Source: Microplitis mediator (lineage: Eukaryota; Arthropoda; Insecta; Hymenoptera; Braconidae). From it: DNA of 64,000 bases. The notes beneath the pieces were generated by a model. That model was not told the DNA's origin, searched no databases, and saw only the letters and a list, made by a program, of their open reading frames with translations. The stretch is taken from NCBI RefSeq assembly GCF_029852145.1, contig NC_079974.1:21430082-21494081 (forward strand), written 5' to 3'. How positions within the stretch are numbered: position 1 is the first letter of the stretch; every line of letters begins with the position of its first letter. Below are positions 10,901 to 22,200 of this stretch, one piece after another. Position numbers and translations under genes: made by a program.

Positions 10901-11625
10901 TTGCAAAATTGCTCGAGTTATAATTTTTTTAAGAGAGTCAAGTCTTTATTTTAAATTTGCAGCGAGGGCTGGTTGTATATAAGCGTTTATTTATAAAATT
11001 TGTATCATGAAGCAGTGAATAGTAGTAGTAGGTAAGTAAATAATGATTTACCTAGCTTGCACTTTCTGTAATTGAACATTATGTATAATTAAAAATTCAT
11101 TAACTTCAGCGAGTGCTAAATCAACAGCAGGTCCACAACGCTCTAGGTCAAATGGACTGTCTAAATGGGATGCCATCAGCACTCCAACATTGTAAGTCCG
11201 TACAAATAATTCTTTAGCTTTAAAAATAAAATATTTAATAAATATATCAAACATTTCCACAGCAGATTTTATATGCAGTAGATAAATTTATTTTAAATCC
11301 CATGCAGTTAGATTATAATTAACGGACTAGAAAAATAATAATTCGTATTCAAATTTTATGTATTTTCTAGATAACCCGCGCGTAAATTTATTGTAAATTT
11401 ATTCACTATTTTTTCACTTCACTATTATAATAGCAGTAGTTCTTACAATGTTTATATTTATAAATAAATAAAATATAAGAAGATTAAAAATAAAATTTTA
11501 CATAAATAATTTATAAAAAAATACGTACCTGATATTTTTGATAAATAATTACTTTTGCTGAAGAAAATAATTATGTAAATAAATTGTATCACTAGTTTTG
11601 TTACTTTGTATTTTTTTTTATACAT
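4102..11625 (-). CDS. Natriuretic-peptide-receptor-like receptor guanylate cyclase, complete, 16 exons
   Basis: A single-pass membrane receptor that converts GTP to cGMP. Coding exons in transcript order: 11529-11625, 11052-11217, 10120-10285, 9335-9409, 8812-9091, 8635-8744, 7692-8101, 7253-7619, 6970-7175, 6069-6219, 5845-6004, 5597-5757, 5343-5509, 4997-5143, 4470-4936, 4102-4394. All junctions are GT-AG and all phases agree; the total of 3423 nt gives 1140 aa, close to the usual 1050-1100 of the family. Layout: signal peptide about 1-25; ANF-receptor ligand domain to about 430; membrane-proximal Cys pair (PECGF, DPGC); membrane span about 489-513; kinase-homology domain about 560-840; coiled-coil linker (RRMEQYANNLEALVEEKTEQ); cyclase about 900-1085. 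It resembles vertebrate NPR-A/B. Its orthology to a particular insect cyclase, and its ligand, cannot be settled from sequence alone. Confidence 0.95.
4997..7619 (-). other. Guanylate cyclase exons 8-14: membrane span, pseudokinase domain, coiled-coil linker
   Basis: Exon 8 (7253-7619) carries the juxtamembrane region and the hydrophobic span (YTLILYSSFALGIFLLAVST). Exons 9-13 encode the kinase-homology domain. The VAIKK lysine region and the DFG motif (KISDFGLKTL) are present, but the catalytic-loop HRD is HGK (NAHGKLRSCNC), so the domain should not be a working kinase. This is normal for receptor cyclases, where it regulates the cyclase. Exon 14 (4997-5143) is the dimerising helical linker. 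The exon 13 donor is GTCAGA, supported by phase and family conservation. Confidence 0.88.
6300..6960. repeat. 130-bp tandem repeat in guanylate cyclase intron 9
   Basis: A-rich units containing GAATAGAAAAGTC recur at about 6425, 6555, 6685 and 6816, a steady period of about 130 bp with about four and a half copies and few differences. The repeat ends only about 10 bp from the donor side of exon 9 (6970). No coding content. Confidence 0.85.
8118..8593. repeat. Dispersed repeat (ATGATACC...GGTATCAT family), copy in cyclase intron 6
   Basis: The stretch from ATGATACCAGGAT to ATCCCTTGTCACAC reappears in inverse orientation at 17459-18140. Shared blocks are AAAGTTTCAGTGT, CATTCGCACTTTACG/CATTCACAATTTACT-like text, TAAGCGTAAATTGTCATTTG and GTTTCATTTCATCCCTTGTC. 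It fills most of the 533-bp intron and starts within 20 bp of the exon 7 acceptor. No open frame. Confidence 0.65.
9463..10070. mobile_element. About 600-bp foldback element in cyclase intron 3
   Basis: Two arms of about 230 bp are near-perfect reverse complements: left starts GGAGGAAGCTGGTCTGAG, right ends AGACCAGCTTCCC. Matching internal blocks include CCAGTGGTAGTGGGGAGAGA at about 9620 and its complement at about 9900, and CATTATTAAGCATCAATCCA and its complement. The flanks read TTA and TTA(A). It has no coding capacity and would form a long RNA hairpin in the cyclase pre-mRNA. Confidence 0.9.
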
Positions 11626-11717
11626 TTTTGTTTTTAGAATTAAAATTAAATAATTTTATTTATATTTGTTATGATTTTTGCTATTGACTAGACCTCACAA
11701 CTCGGACGACGGATAAC

Positions 11718-11758
11718 GTCTGACGTTTCGCAACAAGTTTCACCCCTATATATAGGGG
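11718..11758 (-). promoter_or_regulatory. TATA + initiator core promoter of the guanylate cyclase gene
   Basis: On the - strand a TATATATA sits inside a perfect 16-bp palindrome, CCCCTATATATAGGGG (11743-11758). A TCAGAC initiator-like element follows, with its A at 11721, about 33 bp downstream of the first T: canonical insect spacing. The implied 5' leader to the ATG at 11625 is about 96 nt. The 11690-11760 segment is distinctly less AT-rich than its surroundings. Confidence 0.65.
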
Positions 11759-13269
11759 CTGCTCTATATTCTGAATTTTTTTTCTATTCCCATTAATCTT
11801 AACTTAACATTAAACTAAAAACTTAAAAAAAAGTAGAGCGCAAATTTAAAAATTATGGAAATTTTTTTATAAAAATTTAATAGTAAAAAAAATTTCATTA
11901 AATTTTTCTTTGCACTGATAATTAAATTTATGAGGAATATAAATTATAGTTCATATTTACCAGAAAAATAAAATAATTAATATGTGATTCGACTCTTAGT
12001 AAAATTAAAAAGTCGTTTTATTTAAAATTAAAATAAATATTTTTTAAATTTTTATTACTGATATTTTTATTAATATATAAATTAATTTATTGGAAGTTAA
12101 AAAAAATTTTAACGGAACATTGCACATAAAAAAAAAGTCGATTAAATTAATACTATTTTTATAACTAAAAATTTACACTTAGTAAAGAAGAAATTAATTA
12201 ATTATAAATAATATTTATTACAATTTATATTTAAAATATAAAAAAAAACAACCAATTTATTTCTAAGTGCATTTTACATATTTTATTTATTTAAATAAAC
12301 GATTTTAATATTTTTTATAAAGGCACACTTTTATTTCATGGGAAATAATTTTATATCGTGTGTTGTTTTTATTGTTTGCGTAGAAGATGACGCAAATTTT
12401 TTTAAATATTATAATTATTTATAATTTTAAACATTTATTTACTTTGATAATCGAGTATTTTGTTTATATTTTACAGTCTCATTGAGTAATTTAATTGTTC
12501 AACAATAAAAATATTTTTTTTTAATAATAATAATAAAGCGCTAAACTAATCGCTTATCTAGCGGCAATAGTTTTTAAAATTTAAGAATAAAATAATTATT
12601 TTTTTACTTAATTATATATAATATTACAATATTTATATCAATATTTCTATTGGCAAGCTTGAAAAAATTTAATTTGAAAAATTATAAATTATAACATAAA
12701 TTTATTTATGAATATTTTCTTAATCCGAGATCACATATCGTTTTTTTAGATTAAGAAAATTTCATTTATTTATTAACAATTTTATTATTATTATTTTGAT
12801 ATTTATTATTTTTTTTTTTAATATTTCCATGCCATTTGAATTCAACTAAACACAGGTCATTTAGGTGAAACAAATAGATCATTTTATTGAAAATTTAAAA
12901 AAAGGCGGCAAATAATACCGGCGTTTAAAAATTTAAAAAAAATTCTAAAATACTTAAAAATATTTAAGTACTGAATGATAAAAAAAAATATGTATATAAA
13001 TATATACATGAGTATGTATATAAATATATATATTTATAATTGTAAAATTTAAATCTTAATCAGAGCGCACTATTAAATAATAATAATTAATAATTTGCAA
13101 CATTAAAATACACTATTACAAATATCTAAAAACATAAAGCTGCAAATTGAATACTGTGGTGATAAATGTTTTTTATCTTTAATATATATAAATATATATA
13201 TTTTTTTTTTCATACGAAAATTTCTATCATATCTTCGTCTAACTCCTCGGCCTCCAATTTCTCCTTTTG
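11759..13269. other. Intergenic stretch between ASPP 3' end and cyclase promoter
   Basis: Very AT-rich, with many poly-A/T runs. It should hold the ASPP 3' UTR (proximal part, just below 13270) and upstream cyclase regulatory DNA. I see no gene. Confidence 0.5.
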
Positions 13270-16200
13270 TTATTCGGGTTTATTCGGTAGTACTCTCGGG
13301 AACAGCTGAAATGTTAAAATTATATTTATTAATTACATTGTTTTTTATTTTTAGGAGAATCTTAGACAATAATCCCCTCCCCTCCTTTTAAAAAAAATTA
13401 TCCAATGAGTTTCAGTACCAGTAATAAATTTTAACTGACAGAATTTTTAATTTTTAATTGGAATTTTGACATGAAGATTTTACCGGAATTTATTCAATAA
13501 ATTTTTTGAAGCTCAGAGACGGGATAAATTTTAAAAGTGAGGGTGACGTCTAAGAATTTCCTCAATAGGCGTCTAGTTTAAAAATAAAAAAATTCAAAAT
13601 TAAAAAAAATCGCTAATATAAAAAATTAATTAACCAGCAATAAAGTGAGCGGTTAAAATTTAATAAATTAATTTTTTGCCGGTTTCGATTCTCAATAAAT
13701 TTCTAGTCAATAAAAAAAAAAATTCAGTTTTCATTTGAATTTAATTTTCCACTAATTTTTTAATTTTAAAACTGCGCCTCAATAATAAAAAAAAAATAAT
13801 ATTTGTACCAACTTACCCCTAATAAATTACGCGGTACATATCCTTCGCGATGTCCCAGTCTACTCCACCACCACTCGCGTTCATTGTCGTCTCCTTTCCT
13901 TATTATTTCCAACTGATCCCCGTTTTTCAACGACAGTTCATCATTGTGCTGCGCATCGTACTCGAATACCGCATAAACTTGTCCATTGTTCATAATGCCC
14001 AACTTTTCTTGAACACCTTGACAAAACAGAGGAAAAAAATCCGCATTTTATTAATTACACACTCATAAGTAATTTAAAAAAAATTTGGAAAATCCAAATT
14101 ACTTTAAGTAATTCGTTTCAAATTTCAAAGAAAATTTTTTTTTCTTTTTTTAATAATTATTTTTACTTAAATTACTATAATTAGTTTTAATTTATTTATT
14201 TTTTATTAAATATAAAAGATAATAAATTTACTTCTTGTTATTCAATTCCAAAAAGTACTATTTATAATTATACACAATTATCTTGTTTTTAAATTTACCG
14301 CTGATTTTTGATCTATTACCTGGTTACTGTTATGATAATATTAATTTCACTATAGATTTCTAATTTATTGACTGAAGTTATCTATCCCTTTTTTTTGGGC
14401 ATTTTATAATTTTGACGAATTATGAAAAAAAAAATTTGAAAAAATTGCACCTGTAGTTTTTTAAAATTTTCTACATGTGCATATTTTTTATTTTTTATTT
14501 TTTTGTTATTGATTTATTGAAAAAAAAATCCGAAAATTTTTAATTGTCTGCTAACTTCAGGATCATCATTTTGTTACTTCATGGAAACGTATTTGGGCGA
14601 AATATACACTGATAAGAATGTGATGAGGGGATTCTGCCTGCAGGCAATTGAACAGGGAAGGAATTCAAAGTTCCAGTGAAAATTAAATAATAGATCGAAA
14701 TCGTCATGAGCGTTTTCATGTGAGTAAAACAAGTTAACCTTTACAGTGATACACCAAAAAATATAATTGGTGAATTAAATCTTATTTGAAGTAACTTATT
14801 ATATTTTTTGGAAAGTTATTATTATATTATCATGAAAGTTTATAAATTCAAGCCGTACGCTTTTAAAAAACTAGATTCAAAAAGTTCCAAAAAACCCAAA
14901 GGAAGATCGGACGCGGACACACACTGTGATGGTAAAAATTTATATATTTATCAAGGATGGGCGGATGGGCCTGATCCCGAATCTAACGACATTTGGGTGT
15001 ACAATTTAGCTGGGAAACAATGGAGATTAATAAGAAATGAAAGTAATTTGCCACATTCACATTATGATTCTATTTTTGGTACTATTTTTGAATCAAATTA
15101 TTTAATTAATTGCACATTACGGAAACCTATATATGACGAACTGTCAGTTCGCAAATGTCGAATACACATTTGTAATCTAAATACCGAAAGTGTACTTGTC
15201 CGAGAGACGAGTGGGCAAATTCCATATCCTTCATTTCCACATAATTTAATTCGTCAAGGAAAATATTTTTATAGTGTCGGAATCACGAGAAATCATGAAT
15301 ACTTTTCCGATGTATATAAATTGAACATTGAAAATGGTTTATGGGAAGTTGTCTATATCTGTCAAGGACTTGATGCCAATGAACCAGTTGGTAGAATAGG
15401 GCATACTTTAGTTTATGATAACAACATGATATATATATTTTCGGCGATTTTAGATGATTCCAAGCCTGATGCATTTTCTTTTGCCGTAATAACTTTTATT
15501 TCGCTGTTAAATTTTTTTATAAAAATAAAAATTCATGTAAAATCTTTTATTTTAGACAATATCGGCGTTTGATTTAGAAAAGTGCTGTTGGAAAAAAATA
15601 GAAACTTATGGTGATGAAAATCAAACACCGCATTATCCAACTAAAAGAGAAGATTTCGCGGTAACGAGTCACACTGACCAAGATTTGGGTGAAATAAATG
15701 TAATAATATCTGGAGGAATAATTGGGTCTAGGAAACACCTCAATGATGTCTGGAGATTGAATCTCACGAGTTTGAAATGGACTTGTCTTAAGAAATTTGG
15801 TACTGTCTTACCTCGTCAAGTCTTTTGTAATTCAATGACCGTTTCTCCTGATGGAAAATTATTCACATTTGGTGGATTTGTTTCTAATAAGAACGTGGAC
15901 ACGGTATTAATTATTAAATATATATACAATTGTTAATTACCAATGCTATTGATATTTAAGTAATTAATTACGATGATTTATTTAGAAGATTCGCATTTCT
16001 ACTGCACATTCAACTTGGCTCAGGATTCCCAAACTCACAGAAATTTGTTGGGAAGCTGTTTTCCATTACTACCGAAACTTAACATCAATGAGTGACAAAG
16101 AAATTATTTCTCTGGGTATTCCATTGCATTTACTCAAGTCGCGCATCAATTAATAGAATATTTATAAATAAATTCATTGTGTTTATTTTTTTATTTATAA

Positions 16201-19200
16201 CACAGTACATAAAATTGTAATGATCGGAAAATTTATTAGAAACCAAATTTGTTATATGCTCTAATCGAGCAATTGGTGATAGATAAATTTATTAAGAGTA
16301 AAGAATTTTTTTTTTATATTCAAAAATTTTTGCTATAATTATTTAAGATGAATATAAGATAAGATAAATAAGATAAAATATTTAAGGTAAAAATAATCAA
16401 ATATGTAAATTATTTTTATAGTTAACAGTTTTTTTTTTCATAATAAAAAATGTCAATAAAAAGTTTAATTTCATTGGTTTTATTCTTTAACAAGTTATGC
16501 CAGGACCATTCTTAGAGGACATTCAACGATCTACAATTTTGGACTCCTGATAAATTTGTCTAAACTCTATACTTAAAGAGTTACAGGCATAAATTCAAAT
16601 GTCAAATTGAAGAAAATTTGAATTTACCAAAAATTATATGAATACCATATTTCAAATATCTCCAAAACTATCATACTTCCATAAAAATTACAAAGGGTAT
16701 CTTGTAGGAAATTTAACGCTCTACAATTTTGGTCTCTTGATAAATTTGCCTAAACTCAATAGTTTAAAAGTTACATCCGTTTGAACACAAACACAAAGTA
16801 TATAAATTTGTATAATGATCAAAAATTTCCGTACAAAATTTAAAATAAAAAGTAAAAAAAATCAACTTAAAATACATACATAAAAATTTGGAAAATCAAA
16901 AATTGTCTTCAAAATAGTATGCAAAATATCTTAATTTCGTGAACTAACAAGGGTATAATAATTGAAATAGTTGCCGAAGTGAGGCGAAAAAAATTTTTCG
17001 ATCGTAAAGCACACTCTGATGCTTCGCATTATGAGTCGAGTAAAATTTAATACCATCCCACATTTCCTCGCCCGTATAGTTTTCCGCGAAAAATAAAAAA
17101 CGGGGTAGTTTTTAAAAAATTAAACGTTTAATCAACAGAAGCGTACGGGAGAAAACGAGATAAAAAATCAGCAGAATGTTTGACGGTAATAAATTATTTT
17201 AATTAACAAGTTAAATAAATATAAATATACGTACTGTACAAATACTCAGAACAGCCGTCGAAACCTTCCTCGTCTTCTTCGCATTTCTCGGCAGCGGTTT
17301 CGTGGTCCGACAGCGTTGTGGCAAAAATACAGGCTCCGTGTTCGACAAGAAATCTCACCATCGCGAGATTATTACAGCTCGCGGCGCAATGTAACGGCGT
17401 CCTAATTAATTCAAAGCAAACAAATAAATTAAATATCCATAAAAAAATAATAGAATATTGTGTGACAAGGGATGAAACAAAACGTTTTCAGACTAGAGTG
17501 AAGTTGGATGACATCACCCGCGAGTTTCATCCTGAGTCACACACTAGATTTTTCCTGATTACCTGCATTGGAACTTAAAGTTTCAGTGTCAGCAGCCAGT
17601 CAGAAACAAGTCAATTTAAGAGTAAGCGTAAATTGTCATTTGAATTTTACTATCCACACTAATTTTCATAAAACTCAATCACAAAGTCAGAAGTGTCATT
17701 TACGTAACGAAAATTAATGGTCTGAAATTACTATTAAATAAATGACGTATCAGAGTTTAAATTTCAAAAGCCGTCAGTCAGCAGAAACATTATTTTTCAC
17801 CATACCCACACCGAAAGTTTGAATTCCTGCCCTCTTTAGAGGAAGAAGAGTCGGAATTTTCTCTTCCCATAAAGAGAGGCTCAAATTTAAACTTTCAGGT
17901 GTAGGTCTGGTGAAAAATCGTAAACACATCAAAGAGGGAAGTAGGCCTTCGTCTCGGATAGGCAATTATACAAGCGGGTTGAAATATTCCACCCTAGTTG
18001 TGTAATTTACTATTTCGTCCCAAGGAACAGAACACGATTGTGTCTGTCCGCTGATTGAAGGCATTCACAATTTACTGGTTTCCTAATATTGGACTGACTG
18101 TAGAGACACTGAAACTTAAAGTTTCGATCCCGGTATCATGAAAAAGTAATTGCTTACCATCCGTCACTATCCTGGGCATTTACATCGCAGCCAAACTCGA
18201 CCAGAAACTTAACAATATCCAAATGACCTGCACAAATGGCGTTGTGCAACGCGGTGATGCCTTCGTCGTTAGCCGAGCTGGGATTAGGAACTTCTTTTGC
18301 TGTTTTTTTAACCAACTCCAATTCTCCTTCGAGACTGGCGTCCAATAGAAGCGCCAGAGGATCAAAGGATACCCTCCTTGACAGATTAGCTTTGCCCGTC
18401 GTTGATTTAAGATTTCCTTTCTTGCGTCTTATCACCTCAGTTTTAGCGTTTGAGTCGGTATCAACTTCCGGCTTACGTTCTTGAGCGGCGGCGTCTTTCT
18501 TCAATTTATCTTCAATATTAATTACATTCAAGGCTTCAACAATATCCGAGTCCTCGAGTTTCTCATTACATGGCACTTCATCATCTATTGCTGAGGGTAT
18601 TTTCAAATTACTGTGATCGATAACGTCGCTGGATACTAACGATTGCTGCTGCTGTTCTGTTTGCATAAGATCTGCTGGTATCTCAGTTTCGGGAAATAAA
18701 AATGCCGGTGGCATTTCAATACGTCGGTTTATTGACACATGGACGTTTGATTTTGAATAACGGAGTCTAGGCTGCTCTGACAGTAGAACTTTTTTTAGTG
18801 TCAACGGACGCGCTTTTATTATCTGGTGATTACCGATCACTGGAACTTCATTTGGTGAATCTGGTGGTGGTTCGGTTGTTGGTATCGGCGGGATTTCTTC
18901 TTCTTTATCACTCCTATAAATTTAAAATAATGAATTAATTTTTTTATCAAAAATAGTTTACTAGAAACGGGGGAAAATGGGCCACTTAAAATTTCCAAAT
19001 CTCAAATTAATTTGCTATTTTTTAACAGAAAAAAATACCGACACTTTATTTTTAAAAAAATTTAATTTTCTAATTTTTTTTACGGAGGTTCATTTTGTCT
19101 GACACTAAATTTTTTTTTTAAAAATAGTTTAGTAGAAACGGGGGAAAATGGGCCACTTAAAATTTTAAAAATTTCAAATTAATTTGATATTTTTTATTAG

Positions 19201-22200
19201 AAAAAAATACCAACACTTTATTTTTAAAAAAATAAAATTTTCTAATTTTTTTTACGGAGGTTCATTTTGTCTGACACTAAATTTTTTTATTAAAAATAGT
19301 TTAGTAGAAACGGGGGAAAATGGACCACTTAAAATTTTAAAATCTCAAATTAATTTTCTATTTTTTAACAGAAAAAAATACCGACACTTTATTTTTAAAA
19401 AAATAAAATTTTCTAATTTTTTTACGGAGGCTCATTTTGTCTGCCACTAAATTTTTTTTTTAACTGAGAAAAAATTTAATCAGAAAAACAACACGATATT
19501 TTTTATCAAAGCCCATTTTGCCTGCCCCTAGGCTGGTGCGATATTAGATTTGATTAATTAGATGGGTATTAATTAATAGCACATACAATAACACGAAACC
19601 GATTGATGGGCTAGCACTGCGCAATGATTAGTGGGATGACGGACTAGAGAGTTAATAGTAAGTATCAAACTATTGTCACTCGGTCATTGTATTGAATGTT
19701 AGTATCTATTTCGGTATCTATTTATTTGTATCGTACGTGTCTGTCTACAGACAGGGACACAGATTTCCTATTCACCGGCCAAATCGATCGCGTACTAATT
19801 AACATTTATAATTAAACTGATAAACGTAATTGGGTCTGAAGTTTCTTTTTTCACTTAGACACCAAGTAGAAAGTCATAACAGTAATTGCTTATCAATTAT
19901 CACGAAAACTCGTTGCGTAATTTTGTTTTTATTAAAAATAAGCTCCGAGATAAGCGCGCTTAATTAATAGCAAGACTAAGATTCAGAGCAAGACCAAGAC
20001 CAAGAGGAAGAGCGAGAGTTTAAATAAAAAATAATTGTTTGAAGATGATAATGAATAGGGATTAAATGTAATTATCAATGTTGATATACAGACTAATCCA
20101 GGAACTCACCTACTGAGTATAACGGGTGACTTAACTCCCTCGGGGACTATCGTATCAACAACTTCAGGCTTATCCTGACTGTTCAACCTAGGCGGTGGAT
20201 TAGGTTTAATGGGTTTAGGCGGTAGCGCCGGTTTCATCTTGTCCTCGGATTTACTCTCGATAAAGTTCACCGTTTTCCTGTCGCTTTCCGTCACGACGGC
20301 TCCCACCGACGCCTTATTTCTTTCGAACTCGTACAACTTGTCCGGCTTTGCTGGTGGTTCCAATTTCGTCGTATGGTCATGCTTCACTGGGACACTGGGC
20401 TCGTACTTATGCGTCGTCGTCGTGGTGGTGACCGCCGCGGTGGTTGTCGTGTGCTCTTTAGTCATCGGTACCTCAGGATATTTATTAAACTCTTGCTGCT
20501 GCTTAAACTGTTGGAAATTTGAGGCTGGATCGTATTTGTGCTGGGAGTCATGTTTGTACTGTGAGTTGTGCTCGTATTTTGTCGTCCTGTTTATTAAATT
20601 ATCGTGTCCTTCGTGTTTGTTGTACTGATGAGTCATTTGTATTTGTTGCTGTTGCTGTTGTATTGATCCATTTTCGTGTTTGTTTTGCCCTAACTCGTAT
20701 CTAATCTGCTCTTCACTAACATTAATTCCTAATTTTTTGTTATTATTGTCGAACTTCAGTCTATTAATGTCGTTAACGACAGCGTCGGAGGTCGTTGTTG
20801 CTGAAGACGTGTTGACATTCGTCGTTTGATTGTAACTCAGTGGTGCGGGATAGCCAGGGAAGTTTGCGTTCCCCAAATTACTAAGCGATGCTTGGGGGAA
20901 ATTATTTAAAGGATTTTTGTAATTCGTAACGTTGTGCCCTTGGGTGAAATTATGTCGCGGATAAGTCGTTGTGGTGACTGTCGTGGCTTCAACTGCTGTG
21001 GTCACCGACTGCTGCTGTTGTTGCTGAGTCTGTGCTTGCGAATTTGAATTCTGGATATTCGATCGCTCGGCATAACTCTGCATCTGCTGCGGTCCGGGAT
21101 GACCACGACCGATCAGACTTAGCGTCTGCGGCATCACCGGGTGAATTTTAGTTGAGGATGTCTGATATATTGGGGATTTAACGGGAAAACTAGGCGCTAC
21201 ACTTGACACTGGCTTTGCATGGGTCTGTAAATTACGGTGATTATGTGATTGAGTTATGGATGATTTATCCTGATTGATTGACGCTGATATTGTCGGGCCT
21301 GGCTTGACATGACTGCTAATCTGGGGCTGCGTAACCCGGTTTGGTCCTTGATTTTGATTCTCGATACTGCTGGTTTGATTGTTTATAAGATTGTTATTGT
21401 TAACGCTATTGACATTTATGTTACTGCCGGCTGTTGTTGTGATATTATTGTTATTATTATTGTTGTTGGTATTGTTATTAGTCGAGTGCACTAGAAAGTT
21501 TACAGACTGCGTTGGAAAAGTTTGAGGACTTGTGTGCTGAGGCTGTTGCTGCTGTGGTAATTGTTGGGGTTGTACTGAAGGCTGATTTATTCCTAGAAGT
21601 TGTGATTGACCTGAAGTTTAAATATTTTTTTATTATTACTTTTTAATTAAAATATTAATTATTTCAGAAAATATTTAATTTTAAATTTATCGATCGTAAA
21701 CTAATTGCAAATATTTGTACTAGACCCCAGTGTTGAAATTTTAAAAATATAATAGATTGTAGTTTAAGAAAAAAAAATTGTTCTGTTGATTTTTATGGTA
21801 AAATTATTGATAGTGACTGAGATATGAAGGCTCGTTTTCGGAGCGCGTTAGGGTGACACCGTAATAATTATTGATATTAATTGCACATTAGTCGAATAAG
21901 AATTTAAAGTTTCATAACTTCTTTATTTTTTCTAAACACGTGAATTAAAAATAATTAGTAGTATATTCTTTAATTTAAAGGTTTAATTATTTATTTACTG
22001 TAAAGCTACTGAATGAACATTCGCCCTTTTATTCGTAATTTACTAAGGAAGGGGACCAACGAATTACAGGAGAGATTATGATCCTTTAAAATTAAGTTTC
22101 AAAGTAACGACTCCATTAATATCATCTTCCCACTTGATTATGAAATTAATACCCGACTATCACATATACAATTAATACCAACATATTTCTCCATAAAAAA

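Larger units (their letters stand above)
7692..11625 (-). other. Guanylate cyclase exons 1-7: signal peptide and ligand-binding domain
   Basis: Exon 1 (11529-11625) encodes 32 residues with a basic start (MYKKKYK) and a hydrophobic core (LVIQFIYIIIFF), a typical signal peptide. It splices in phase to SAKELFVRTYNVGVLMAS. Exons 2-7 form the ANF-receptor (periplasmic-binding-like) fold, with landmarks GPAVDLALAEVN, VIAFIGPACAFALEPVARLA, YPTLTRMSYCQ, FMLAAHALGMTRGDWTFLDV and MWGRDFVGITGHVRIDVDGD. The exon 3 donor is GTTCAT, a weak but valid GT site whose phase fits. Confidence 0.88.
13270..18913 (-). other. ASPP: ASPP exons 7-10: PP1 motif, ankyrin repeats and SH3 domain
   Basis: Exon 7 (18158-18913) ends with RRVSFDPLALLLDASLEGEL, giving a canonical RVxF PP1-docking motif at about residues 1109-1112, and the first ankyrin repeats (GITALHNAICAGHLDIVKFL). 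Exon 8 (17235-17401) holds the next repeat (TPLHCAASCNNLAMVRFLVE) and an acidic stretch. Exon 9 (13817-14016) holds the SH3 domain (YAVFEYDAQHNDELSLKNGD, EWWWSRL, GYVPRNLLG). Exon 10 (13270-13305) adds LFPRVLPNKPE and the stop. This is the p53/PP1-binding module of the family. Confidence 0.93.

Noticed and set aside
18236..18484. + strand frame opposite ASPP exon 7
   Set aside because: Antisense shadow of the ankyrin-coding exon.
20209..20704. Open frames on the + strand opposite ASPP exon 6
   Set aside because: Reverse-strand shadows of Gln/Asn/Thr-rich coding sequence; no homology, and the ASPP frame explains the region.
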